Shown: positions 1-6,852 of the stretch, piece by piece
Position numbering within the stretch: the first letter of the stretch is position 1
How the letters are laid out: every line of letters begins with the position of its first letter
Assembly (NCBI RefSeq): GCF_900107265.1
Contig: NZ_FNPJ01000023.1
Span: forward strand, 1-39,877
Length of the DNA stretch: 39,877 bases
Source: Nitrosomonas sp. Nm33
GTDB lineage: Bacteria > Pseudomonadota > Gammaproteobacteria > Burkholderiales > Nitrosomonadaceae
Direction: 5' to 3'
Notes under the pieces: model-generated
Told to the model about the DNA's origin: nothing
Database searches by the model: none
What the model saw: the letters and a program-made list of their open reading frames with translations, nothing else
Translations under genes and position numbers: made by a program

Positions 1-341
1 CGATTGGTGCCCTGATTGGAAAGTTACTGGTAACCATCGGCCTGTTTGAAGCCAACATCAATGCTGATGTGTTTCATGGATGGGCGATGCAGGACCTGTT
101 GCCTAAATTGCCACTACATTCCATCGTTGTGATGGACAATGCCACCTTCCATAAGAGACTAGACACACGGGATGCCATACATAACGCCGGGCATACCCTT
201 GAATACCTTCCCGCTTATTCTCCTGATCTCAATCCCATCGAACACAAATGGGCACAGGCCAAGGCGCTCCGTAGACAACAAAACCAAACCGTCGATACGC
301 TCTTCAAATCCTATGCATTCTGAATCATTCTTAACTGGTTA
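1..341 (+). mobile_element. IS630-family element, right end (left part outside window)
   Basis: The window opens inside an IS630/Tc1-mariner-type element. Its right terminal repeat, read inward on the minus strand from 341, begins TAACCAGTTAAGAATGATT. It matches imperfectly the left end of another copy at 39597 (TAACCAGATAATTTTGATT). The TA at 340-341 fits the TA target used by this family. A 58-bp solo scar of the same right end lies at 16705-16762. I place the boundary from these comparisons; the left half of the element is not in the window. Confidence 0.8.
3..323 (+). CDS. IS630 family transposase, C-terminal part (5' end outside window)
   Basis: The reading frame is open from position 3 to the TGA at 321-323, giving the last ~106 residues of a DDE-type transposase. 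The second catalytic Asp region is visible as VVMDNATFHK, followed by LPAYSPDLNPIEHKWAQAK, the hallmark C-terminal motif of IS630 transposases that carries the last catalytic acid (the E of NPIEHKW). The enzyme would cut and paste the element into TA sites. The stop lies 18 bp inside the element's right end. The N-terminal half of a relative starts at 39627, probably another copy of the same IS. An internal ATG at 69 could be taken as a start, but homology clearly continues upstream of it. Confidence 0.85.
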   Translation: MGALIGKLLVTIGLFEANINADVFHGWAMQDLLPKLPLHSIVVMDNATFHKRLDTRDAIHNAGHTLEYLPAYSPDLNPIEHKWAQAKALRRQQNQTVDTLFKSYAF

Positions 342-761
342 GGCTATAAGTACCGATCCTCGGCAGACACGCTTACATTCTTTTAAAAAATTAATACCTT
401 GTTCTTTATAAAAGTGCTCAAGAATATCAATAGCGATTACTAGGTCATATGTTCTATCTTCTAAGACTGAGAGTAATTCAAGCGCATCACCGACCATTAA
501 TCGACTATACGAGTAGTCATGAACAGCAGTAAGATAGCCAGCATAACCCTCTATTCCATCAATTCTAATTTTCCATTGATCTTTGCTACGTTGACGTGCA
601 TTTGAACCCTCAATCTCAAAAAGATTAATATTTTCTAAGTTTGTACGGAGCAAAAACCCATACTGTCCCATTCCAACGCCTATATCAAGAATAGATTCTG
701 GTCTTTGCTGTTCAGCAAAACCAATAATTGTACTGAGCTGATTACTATAGCTGAATGGCAT
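339..761 (-). CDS. class I SAM-dependent methyltransferase, 3' end cut off by IS630
   Basis: The 140-residue product has a Rossmann-fold methyltransferase core. SAM-binding motif I is ILDIGVGMGQYG near residues 25-36, an acidic residue follows at the end of strand 2 (FEIEGS), and motif IV is DLVIAIDILEH near residues 106-116. The protein stops right after strand 5 (GSVLIA), so the last strands that complete the fold are missing. The stop codon TAA (339-341) belongs to the terminal repeat of the IS630 element, so the gene was interrupted at a TA, most simply inside a Tyr codon. An AAAAGGA ribosome-binding site sits 7 nt before the ATG. The substrate cannot be told. The gene is AT-rich and looks acquired. 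The product is probably non-functional. Confidence 0.7.
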   Translation of the reverse strand: MPFSYSNQLSTIIGFAEQQRPESILDIGVGMGQYGFLLRTNLENINLFEIEGSNARQRSKDQWKIRIDGIEGYAGYLTAVHDYSYSRLMVGDALELLSVLEDRTYDLVIAIDILEHFYKEQGINFLKECKRVCRGSVLIA

Positions 762-796
762 ATTTTTTCCTTTTAAGGAGCTAATTCAAAAAAGAA

Positions 797-863
797 TAAG
801 GGACAAACCACGGTTTCTAACTAAGCGCTGTTAATTTTGGAAACAATCGTGGTCTATCCCCTA
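797..863. repeat. hairpin repeat, copy A (GGGACAAACCACG type)
   Basis: An imperfect inverted repeat with outer arms GGGACAAACCACGGTT and AATCGTGGTCTATCCC encloses a centre (TTCTAACTAAGCGCTGTTAA) nearly identical to that of copy B at 1768-1828. Same orientation, older-looking copy. The type resembles REP-like palindromes mobilised by RAYT (Y1) transposases; no RAYT gene is present here. Confidence 0.75.
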
Positions 864-867
864 TTAT

Positions 868-891
868 CCCTTGATAGTGATAAATCAAGGG
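868..891. repeat. short inverted repeat CCCTTGAT/ATCAAGGG
   Basis: Eight-base arms (868-875 and 884-891) face each other across AGTGATAA, directly between hairpin repeat copy A and the larger 24-bp hairpin, overlapping the latter by a few bases. It may be a flank of the repeat cluster rather than a functional site. Confidence 0.4.
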
Positions 892-939
892 GCTGTAGTA
901 GATTAGCTTAACAGCTAAGCTAATCTACTACAGCCCCTT
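887..939. terminator. perfect 24-bp hairpin, terminator-like
   Basis: The arms 887-910 (AAGGGGCTGTAGTAG...) and 916-939 are exact reverse complements over 24 bp with a 5-nt loop ACAGC. A T-rich tract follows on the plus strand (TTTCCTTTTTATTTTTGG). It lies 55 bp beyond the stop of the minus-strand regulator gene at 995 and could end its transcript. The T tract, however, favours termination on the plus strand, where no gene precedes it. The stem is unusually long and perfect for a simple terminator, so a small mobile palindrome is an alternative. Confidence 0.5.
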
Positions 940-994
940 TCCTTTTTATTTTTGGTTTTTACAGCGCATTGATTGTTGTTGAGTTATTTAGGTT

Positions 995-1414
995 TTACTC
1001 TCCCACTGCTTCCATTTTTAAGTCACCCGATATCTCCCCCACCGCCTCTTTTTTAAGTTTCTCAATAATTTGTTTCAGTTGGTTTGCGTCTTGAATTAGC
1101 TGCTCTTTTGCATAGTCAGGCATATCCCTGATCAGTTCTATCAACTTTATTTCTAGTTTGTCGGTAATGTAACAGCCGCACACCTCCTTTTTATATTTGG
1201 GTTCATTGCCAGTAGTTAACCATTCGTAATTTACGCTGAAATAACCACATATAGCCTCTTCATACTCGCGACTAGGTGCGGACTCTCCATCCAACCATTT
1301 CTGGATTGCCTGGTAACTGATATCTAGCTTCAGCTCTCTTTTTATGGTGTGAGATCTGCCTCTCCAAGGGAAGCATTTTTCTTCGCAAAGCTCGTGGATT
1401 CTTTCTGAGATCAT
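995..1414 (-). CDS. XRE-like helix-turn-helix regulator, phage-repressor type
   Basis: The 139-residue product has an N-terminal helix-turn-helix of the Cro/CI type. A helix ending in RGRSHTIKREL is followed by the recognition region DISYQAIQKWLDGESAPSRE and then EAICGYFSVNYEWLTTGN, which is the typical end of an XRE domain ("...LSVSPEWLLTG"). Residues ~85-125 (ELIRDMPDYAKEQLIQDANQLKQ) are likely helical and could mediate dimerisation. The tail repeats a short unit (KEAVGE, MEAVGE). It lacks the LexA/S24-type protease domain of full CI repressors. No clear ribosome-binding site precedes the ATG. The gene stands alone between hairpin repeats and may be a leftover prophage regulator; its targets are unknown. 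Confidence 0.65.
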   Translation of the reverse strand: MISERIHELCEEKCFPWRGRSHTIKRELKLDISYQAIQKWLDGESAPSREYEEAICGYFSVNYEWLTTGNEPKYKKEVCGCYITDKLEIKLIELIRDMPDYAKEQLIQDANQLKQIIEKLKKEAVGEISGDLKMEAVGE

Positions 1415-2262
1415 CTGGATTTAATATAAATCTATAGCCTTCTGCCATTCCATGCTCACCAGAGCCCATTAAGTCAGATGCAGAAAAGCAGAAATAATTA
1501 CAGAATCAATTTTAAAAATGAGACTTTTTCTCTTTATACCATTGTCGTTAATTTGAGACAAGTAAATTGAGCGGAAATCTTTGCTCTCCATTCTTTAGTA
1601 TTCACATCATTTAAAAATTAATGCGATATGCATAGGTAATTTGTCATTTTTACATTGCGGATAGAATTAAATGAGTAGACATATTTACCTGGATATATCT
1701 ACGCCTATCAGAATCAATACTAGCTATGAGGAGCGGGTAGAAGGGCATGACCAAGAATCGTAGAATAGGGGACAGACCACGATTTCTAACTAAGCGCTAT
1801 TAATTGGAAACAATCGTGGTCTGTCCCCTTTATCCTAATGAACATGCTTATCGGGCAGATTTGGATTCTCTAATTCGTGAATCTATTCACGGTTTTTTTA
1901 GCTTTTACTGAAATTGAGTCGTATCTGGATTATTCAGAGTATTGATTTTCTATCAGTGTTTTTCCAACTTATTTGCCATTGCCTCGAAACGCCTGCTCTT
2001 CTTCAACAATTCTATACAAATCTATAACGTAAACTTAAAACACTTCTTAGGATAATGGTTGTTGTCCATTCCATTATTTTTGGCGCGTTATTTGGCACTA
2101 CTCTGGCAATAACAACAGAAGCTACTTCACTTCAGGTAGATGATCATTTTGTGTTCAGATTCTATTAAGCTTTAAGACCGTACTATATCTATAACAAATG
2201 AAATTTTAATTACATCGCATTAATTGATGAATTTCATTTGAAATATTTATTAGAGGTGCGTC
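1415..2262. other. 848-bp region without a supported gene
   Basis: It holds hairpin repeat copy B (1768-1828) and the upstream regions of the flanking regulator and lipoprotein genes. Two very short frames were seen. One of 30 codons at 1671-1763 has no recognisable product. One of 37 codons at 2055-2168 begins with a signal-peptide-like stretch (IIFGALFGTTLAITTEA) and may be the stub of a decayed exported protein. Neither is supported well enough to call. Confidence 0.5.
1768..1828. repeat. hairpin repeat, copy B (GGGGACAGACCACG type)
   Basis: Perfect 17-bp arms GGGGACAGACCACGATT (1768-1784) and AATCGTGGTCTGTCCCC (1812-1828) flank a centre shared with copy A. It lies about 970 bp from copy A in direct orientation, so the two bracket the XRE-like regulator. 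Dispersed palindromes of this type are common in proteobacterial genomes. Confidence 0.8.
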
Positions 2263-2610
2263 ATGAATGCAAAAAGAATCATTCCTTTTTTAGCTGTAGT
2301 TTCAATTCTTTTCCTTAGCGGGTGTGTAGCTCCTTCTTACTATGGAGGAACGGGGTATTCCAGAGTACCAGGCTATTATCCAGGTTCAGGCTATTCAGGC
2401 TATTACGGGGGATCGAGATATTATGGAGGAGTTTCATCCGGGGACAGATATCAACCATCAAGTTACGTTAATCAAAGGTACTTTGATGGACATAAACATA
2501 TCGGTGGTGGACATAGACACTTCGACAGCGCACACCGAGGTGGAGGCCATAGAGGACATGGTGATAGGCACTGGAAAGGAAGGCATCGAGGCGGTCACCA
2601 TCATCGATGA
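2263..2610 (+). CDS. small His/Tyr/Gly-rich lipoprotein
   Basis: The product (115 residues) starts with a lipoprotein signal peptide: MNAKR, a hydrophobic core and the lipobox LSGC, so Cys21 would be lipidated and the protein anchored in the envelope. Residues 25-75 are low complexity, rich in Gly and Tyr (YYGG, YYPGSGYSGYYGG). The last ~45 residues are very rich in His, Gly and Arg (GHRHFDSAHRGGGHRGHGDR, ending in HHHR). A GAGGTG ribosome-binding site precedes the ATG by 6 nt. The His-rich tail suggests metal or polyanion binding, but no family function can be given. The gene stands alone. A 104-codon frame overlapping at 2342-2656 is a low-complexity shadow. Confidence 0.75.
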   Translation: MNAKRIIPFLAVVSILFLSGCVAPSYYGGTGYSRVPGYYPGSGYSGYYGGSRYYGGVSSGDRYQPSSYVNQRYFDGHKHIGGGHRHFDSAHRGGGHRGHGDRHWKGRHRGGHHHR

Positions 2611-2741
2611 GAATCGATATAGAAACCAATCCCAATTTGCATTTAATGGTGATTAATAATTGATAGCTCGGGTAGGATGGGCTTGCTTACTTCTTCAGCA
2701 ATCAGGAGCAGTACTTTCTCATAATTTTTTATAACCAGTAA

Positions 2742-2912
2742 AGAAAAGGTGTCAGTCATTGCGTAGTGCATGAAGTGACTGGCAATGAATGTGATACACA
2801 AAACGGGACATTACACAATGTTTGAAATTGCAGCCTAGTTTAATGTTCATTATAGTACTGTTAGTGGGTTAATTCGTTCATTCCGCAAGATGCAATGACT
2901 GACACCTTTTCT
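2742..2912. repeat. 171-bp MITE-like element with perfect 21-bp terminal inverted repeats
   Basis: AGAAAAGGTGTCAGTCATTG at 2742 and its exact reverse complement ending at 2912 form 21-bp perfect ends around ~130 bp of non-coding DNA. The ends resemble the AAAAGGTGTCAG palindromes seen near Y1/RAYT transposases. I found no target duplication. It occupies most of the 350-bp gap between the lipoprotein and the diguanylate cyclase. Confidence 0.65.
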
Positions 2913-3093
2913 GCGACCACAAGCTGCCTTCACCAGTCAGTACTTTTGATTTCTCATGGACTCCCGGCACGCTCCGGATTAATGCCGTTGCTAAATCCAG
3001 AGTATACTGTTGGTAGTGCCGTTAAATCTCCCTGCGCAATATTGCAGCGTGTTGGTAGGAAAATGTAAACAAAATTTGCCGAACAGATTTGAC

Positions 3094-4116
3094 ATGAAAG
3101 ATTTCAAAAAAACGAAAGCACAATTAATTCATGAGATCACTGAACTTCGCAAGCATTGCGCCACACTTGAAATAGCAGCAGGTGAACGAAGCCAGTTGGA
3201 GACGGAAATCATGGATGCCCGGAATTATACTGAGAGCATTGTGGAAACTGTGCGCGAACCACTTGTGGTGTTGAGTTCAGACCTAAAGATTCTCTTTGCT
3301 AACCGCTGCTTCTACGACACCTTCAAAGTAGCACCTGAAGATACAACCGGAAATTACATCTACGACCTCGGTAATCGTCAATGGGACATTCCAAAGTTGA
3401 GGTCTCTCCTTGAGGATATTCTTCCCCATGCTACTGTATTCAAGGGTTATGAAGTCGAGCACGACTTTCTCAATATCGGACGAAAGATTTTTCTGCTCAA
3501 CGCTCGGGAGATTTTCCGGGAAAATATCGGCTCACACATTATTCTCCTTGCCATGGAAGACATTACCGAGCGTAAACAAATGGAAGCGCAGATTAATCAA
3601 CTAGCGTTCTATGACTCGCTTACTAGGCTGCCTAACCGTCGTTTTCTCAACGAGCGCCTGAGCCAAGCCATGTCTGACAGCAAGCGCAGTGGGCGCTATT
3701 GTGCACTGATGTTCCTTGATTTGGATAACTTCAAACCGCTTAATGATACGTATGGGCACACGGTGGGAGATTTGCTATTGATTGAGGTTGCGAATCGACT
3801 GAAAAATTGTGTTCGCGAGATAGATACGGTAGCGCGCTTCGGCGGGGATGAGTTTGTTGTAATACTGAACGATTTGAGTATGGATAAAGTTGAATCAGCT
3901 TCACAAGCCGAGCTCGTTGCAGAAAAAATCCGCACTTCCTTGTCATCCCCCTACTTGTTACTCATCAAGCACGAGGGGAAGGCTGACGCCACTATCGAAC
4001 ATCACTGCACTGCCAGTGTCGGCGTGGCGCTATTTATCAATCATTTAGCCAATCAAGACGACATCCTCAAGTTGGCTGATAAGGCGATGTATCAAGCTAA
4101 AGAGTCCAAGCGCTAG
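3094..4116 (+). CDS. diguanylate cyclase with PAS and GGDEF domains
   Basis: The enzyme makes cyclic di-GMP from two GTP. Order: an N-terminal helical, charged linker (KKTKAQLIHEITELRKHCATLE), a PAS sensor (from VETVREPLVVLSSDLKILFANRCF to ILLAMEDITERKQ), then a GGDEF domain (QLAFYDSLTRLPNRRFL onward). The active-site loop is intact (RFGGDEF). An RxxD inhibitory site (REID) lies exactly five residues before it, so product feedback is likely. The end (DILKLADKAMYQAKE) is the normal GGDEF end, so the gene is complete at the 3' side. I chose the ATG at 3094; a TTG at 3010 would add 28 residues unlike the family. No transmembrane helix is seen, so it is cytosolic. The bound ligand of the PAS domain is unknown. 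Confidence 0.85.
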   Translation: MKDFKKTKAQLIHEITELRKHCATLEIAAGERSQLETEIMDARNYTESIVETVREPLVVLSSDLKILFANRCFYDTFKVAPEDTTGNYIYDLGNRQWDIPKLRSLLEDILPHATVFKGYEVEHDFLNIGRKIFLLNAREIFRENIGSHIILLAMEDITERKQMEAQINQLAFYDSLTRLPNRRFLNERLSQAMSDSKRSGRYCALMFLDLDNFKPLNDTYGHTVGDLLLIEVANRLKNCVREIDTVARFGGDEFVVILNDLSMDKVESASQAELVAEKIRTSLSSPYLLLIKHEGKADATIEHHCTASVGVALFINHLANQDDILKLADKAMYQAKESKR

Positions 4117-4320
4117 TCGATTCAATTTAATGATTCGAAAGATTCGAGTGACCGCAATGGGTCGATTTCAGTCGATGAATCACATACTGTTGCGACACCT
4201 ACTATCAATTCAAATTTAAACTCATATTCATGTATAGCGATTCGACGCGATTTAACGCATAGTTAACGTGGGTGAGATTTTAAAGTAAAGGCATAGTAGC
4301 TAGTACGAAGGGAAAACCGC
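4117..4320. other. intergenic stretch, AT-rich, no gene seen
   Basis: About 200 bp between the diguanylate cyclase stop and the end of the phage-gene relic. It contains short self-similar stretches (AATGATTCGAAAGATTCGAG; ATTCGACGCGATT) but no clear terminator or gene. Confidence 0.4.
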
Positions 4321-4816
4321 TTAAATCCCCGATTTTTTGATTTGCTCATTTGCTGCAGCTTTTAAATCATCTGATAGTCGATCGATCTTGTCAGCCATCA
4401 TCTTTCGCTGATTCGCCAAGCGCCCCCTGGCGGATAGTTAAAACTGGGATCAGCCTCTTTCGGTATGCGCTGTACCTCGCCGGTGCGCTTGTTGATATAG
4501 GTATAGGTTTCCTCCTCCGGTGGTTCGGAAGGTTTCAATCCCAGCTCATCCAGCGTATCCTCATCCAGTTGCGTCACACCGCATTTGCAACCCCATGCCT
4601 TGGCCGGGTAATGCGCTTTCCAAAAAGGATCATCGACTGGCAACACCAATCCATCCCAGGCGGAGTGCTCCAGGCGAGAGTGTTCTGAGTTGTTGGCGTC
4701 ATACTTGAGATAGGGAAAGGTGTTTTTATTTTTTGAATGCGTTGCCATTGCCCTTCACTGTGGGCGGTGCGAAGATTGGTGTCATAAATCACCTTGAGGC
4801 GGCGTGTGCCGCCAAG
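4321..4816 (-). pseudogene. phage Mu F-like (SPP1 gp7 type) head morphogenesis protein, frameshifted fragment
   Basis: Three overlapping minus-strand frames together spell the C-terminal part of a minor head protein. The first reads GGTRRLKVIYDTNLRTAHSE then GQWQRIQK. The second reads KNKNTFPYLKYDA, then HSAWDGLVLPVDDPFWKAHYP and WGCKCGV, the conserved His/Trp/Cys pattern of the gp7 family. The third reads ADKIDRLSDDLKAAANEQIK up to a TAA at 4321-4323. The first join is explained by loss of one A from an A7 run (now CAAAAAATA). The second also needs one lost base, near GCGAAAGATG. The N-terminal half is absent, and no other phage genes surround it, so this is a relic of a Mu-like prophage. 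Confidence 0.75.
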
Positions 4817-4826
4817 CTGGTAGCTT

Positions 4827-4940
4827 CTACAGAATCACAGGGCCAATAACCCCCTGGGCAAGCAATTTATAGACCGCCTGGTGGGATATATTCAAGGCTT
4901 TGGCCACAAAAAATTCATGGACTCTAAAAATAGGTCTATC
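4827..4940 (-). pseudogene. possible helix-turn-helix peptide relic
   Basis: An open stretch without a start codon, bounded by TGA and TAG, reads PIFRVHEFFVAKALNISHQA followed by VYKLLAQGVIGPVIL. It looks like a small Cro/excisionase-type helix-turn-helix (ALNISHQAVYKLLAQG). It lies directly before the phage head relic on the same strand and may be another prophage remnant joined to it by deletion. It is too short and startless to be called a gene. Confidence 0.3.
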
Positions 4941-5146
4941 TCAATTTTGCATTTCTAGCTTTTGAATGGGGATACAATTATCCTCACCAGTGATACCCCC
5001 TCTGGAGTACCTTGCTTTTTATAATCAATTGTTTTCAGGTTTGCTTGCGTCATAGACTTGAATAAACACCTTGACGGGCTATCGCGCTTACTCGGTTTCT
5101 TGTTCTACTTCTCGCAAGTGGAGATTGAATGCGTCCTGGCTTATAG

Positions 5147-5392
5147 TTATTTGCTATTATTTTGTGACCAGCCGTCAATAATTTTATCTATTATTTGCAC
5201 AACAATATCTACGCCACATTTCTGCGCAAGAACTACAAGCCCGAATACTTCTAAAAATACAATCGCCACTGGTCCTCCTCATGACTTCATAGGAGGGAAT
5301 GAAAAAATATCAATTAAGATTACAACGCCTAATGCCCAATAAAAACGCTCTTCTAGAAGCCTGTCTTCTAATTCAACAATTATTTTTAATTT
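5147..5392 (-). pseudogene. small membrane protein gene with an internal TGA
   Basis: The minus-strand frame reads VELEDRLLEERFYWALGVVI then LIDIFSFPPMKS, a TGA (5279-5281), then GGPVAIVFLEVFGLVVLAQK and CGVDIVVQIIDKIIDGWSQ to a TAA at 5147-5149. Both sides of the TGA have the composition of one protein: an acidic amphipathic start, two membrane segments and a charged C-terminal helix. A TGG-to-TGA change would make it continuous (SWGGPVA). No ATG is seen at the 5' end, so that side may also be lost. A plus-strand frame at 5058-5342 covers the same DNA but has no recognisable features. The family name is unknown to me. Confidence 0.45.
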
Positions 5393-5485
5393 TTATATTC
5401 TATGTAATTTATTATCTGATGACTATTTATAAATGAAATTTCACCAAATTTAGGTCGAAAATTTCAAACTGAGAGATACTGCCGA

Positions 5486-5941
5486 TTGCTTATCGTTCCT
5501 TGCTTTGATGAGGAAGTTCCGTTATTACGAATGCTGACAGATAGAGGCACTGAATATTGCGGTAAAAAGGAGACTTATGCCTGCCAGCTTTATTTAAAGC
5601 TGGAAGATATTGAATATTCGGAAACCAGAGCCTGCAGCCCACAAACCAACGGGATTTGTGGGCGTTTCCATAAAACCATGAAAAACGATTGTTACGATGT
5701 CATGTTTCGTCGCAAGCTATCTCATAGCTTGGAGCTTGGACGAAATCCAGCAATCCAGCAAGAGATCGATCGCTGGCTGACGTTTTATAACCAGGAGCGA
5801 GCTCATTCAGGAAAGTATTGCTATGGCAAGACTCCTTGGCAAACCTGGTTGGATGCTAAAGCACTGGCAAAAGACAAGCAATTGGATAACTTGTTTGTGT
5901 CATCAGACAGTCAGACTCATCTGACAAATTCAATGGTATAA
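5486..5941 (+). pseudogene. IS481-family transposase, 3' part only
   Basis: The frame encodes the C-terminal ~150 residues of an rve-type integrase core. LRMLTDRGTEYCG carries the second catalytic Asp. SPQTNGICGRFHKTMKNDCY is the usual SPQTNGICERFHKT block, and the Glu at the catalytic position is replaced by Gly here. It ends with YNQERAHSGKYCYGKTPWQT, typical of IS481. The first half, with the helix-turn-helix and first catalytic Asp, is missing. The stretch after the catalytic block also departs from the family (HSLELGRNPAIQQ). The TTG at 5486 is not a true start, since the frame continues upstream into unrelated sequence. It is a dead remnant. Confidence 0.75.
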
Positions 5942-5975
5942 ATGATGTGTCTGTCAGATTAAGTTTGAGCTGGTA
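5942..5975 (+). mobile_element. probable right end of the IS481-type remnant
   Basis: Just after the transposase stop, TGTGTCTGTCAGATTAAGTT is the kind of sequence found at the end of IS481-type elements. The matching left end is not in the window, so the boundary is approximate. Confidence 0.35.
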
Positions 5976-6091
5976 TAGCTAAGCTAAAGGGTAGATGACT
6001 TAGCAATATAATCTGCTCAGGTTTAATAAATGCTTCAATTTCCTTCTGGTGTCGCCAGTCTATTGCTTTTTTTAAAGGCTAACGGAAACAA

Positions 6092-6113
6092 GCCTCCGGC
6101 AAAGCCGGAAGGA
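6092..6113. terminator. GC-rich hairpin after the TerB-like gene
   Basis: CCTCCGGC and GCCGGAAGG pair across an AAA loop, about 10-30 bp beyond the minus-strand stop at 6121. Read on the minus strand it gives a CCTTCCGGC/GCCGGAGG stem followed by CTTGTTTCCG. It is a plausible terminator although the T run is weak. Confidence 0.55.
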
Positions 6114-6120
6114 ATTTAAC

Positions 6121-6573
6121 TTAGGCTGCGTTGCCGTAATTTCTTGCCAGCATAACTTCTACAACTTTCATGGCAAAATCATCAGAAATAGCTAATTTTT
6201 CTTTCAGATGCTCAATAATTTGTTGCTCTTGCGGACTAATAGAGCCATCAACTAAGACAATGTCTACAGCAACCGAAAAAACCATGTTTTTGTTTTCAGA
6301 TTTAATCAAAGGAACACAGTCGTTAACTGCAGCGGCAAGACTTTCAAAATTTTTCAGGTTATTAATACACTCATGCACTAATGCTTTTAAATCAACATGA
6401 GTAAACATTTTTTTTTGGCAAAGAGTATCAACAATAGTGTCCCACTCTTCAACTTCCATTACACCATCAGAAGAGGCAGCGGCAGTTATAATCGTGATAA
6501 AAGCTTCTTGTTCGCTGTCGATGATTGGTTTTGGAGCCGCAGCAGATGCAAATATTTTGTCAAAAAATCCCAT
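6121..6573 (-). CDS. TerB-like (tellurite resistance/DjlA-type) domain protein
   Basis: The product (150 residues) is all-helical. Two acidic segments are typical of the TerB fold: AAASSDGVMEVEEWDTI near residues 32-48 and VDIVLVDGSISPQEQQIIEH near residues 102-121. In this family the two repeated helix pairs with DG(x)hxxxE motifs bind metal. An N-terminal stretch (MGFFDKIFASAAAPKP) precedes the domain. It lacks a signal peptide. Isolated TerB-domain proteins are often linked to envelope stress or phage defence, but no ter operon partner is present here, so its role is open. It is a single-gene unit with its own downstream hairpin. Confidence 0.75.
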   Translation of the reverse strand: MGFFDKIFASAAAPKPIIDSEQEAFITIITAAASSDGVMEVEEWDTIVDTLCQKKMFTHVDLKALVHECINNLKNFESLAAAVNDCVPLIKSENKNMVFSVAVDIVLVDGSISPQEQQIIEHLKEKLAISDDFAMKVVEVMLARNYGNAA

Positions 6574-6852
6574 GGCGTTTTTTAATTAAGTTATTAAAAG
6601 GTAAATTCTATTTTAGATATAGTTTAAATAAAAGAGATATTTTTAATGAAAATGGGTATATATTTTGAATCTGACATAATTCAAAATATTTCATTGCCAA
6701 ACTATGCTTTTATTCCATCTAATTCAAATTAGTAATGATTCGCCCGTCGTGAGTGATTCTTTCTCCAGATTACCGCAGTTTTTCCAGTAGGTAATTAGCA
6801 AAATGATGGGAATTAGACGGCACTCTTATTTTGAGACTATAAATTAAAAACC
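6574..6852. other. AT-rich intergenic region
   Basis: About 280 bp between the TerB-like gene's start and the end of the SRAP gene. It should hold the promoter of the TerB-like gene on the minus strand. I see no gene or strong structure. Confidence 0.4.

Noticed and set aside
2342..2656. Second long frame overlapping the His-rich lipoprotein
   Set aside because: It arises from the low-complexity DNA of the lipoprotein gene. It has no signal, no ribosome-binding site and no recognisable motif.
2731..2750. TAACCAGTAAAGAAAAGG resembling an IS630 terminal repeat
   Set aside because: The match is limited to a few bases after TAACCAG; no transposase fragment or second end is near, and it overlaps the end of another inverted-repeat element.
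5058..5342. Plus-strand frame of 94 codons
   Set aside because: It has odd composition and no family resemblance. The opposite strand of the same DNA reads as a plausible membrane protein interrupted by one TGA.
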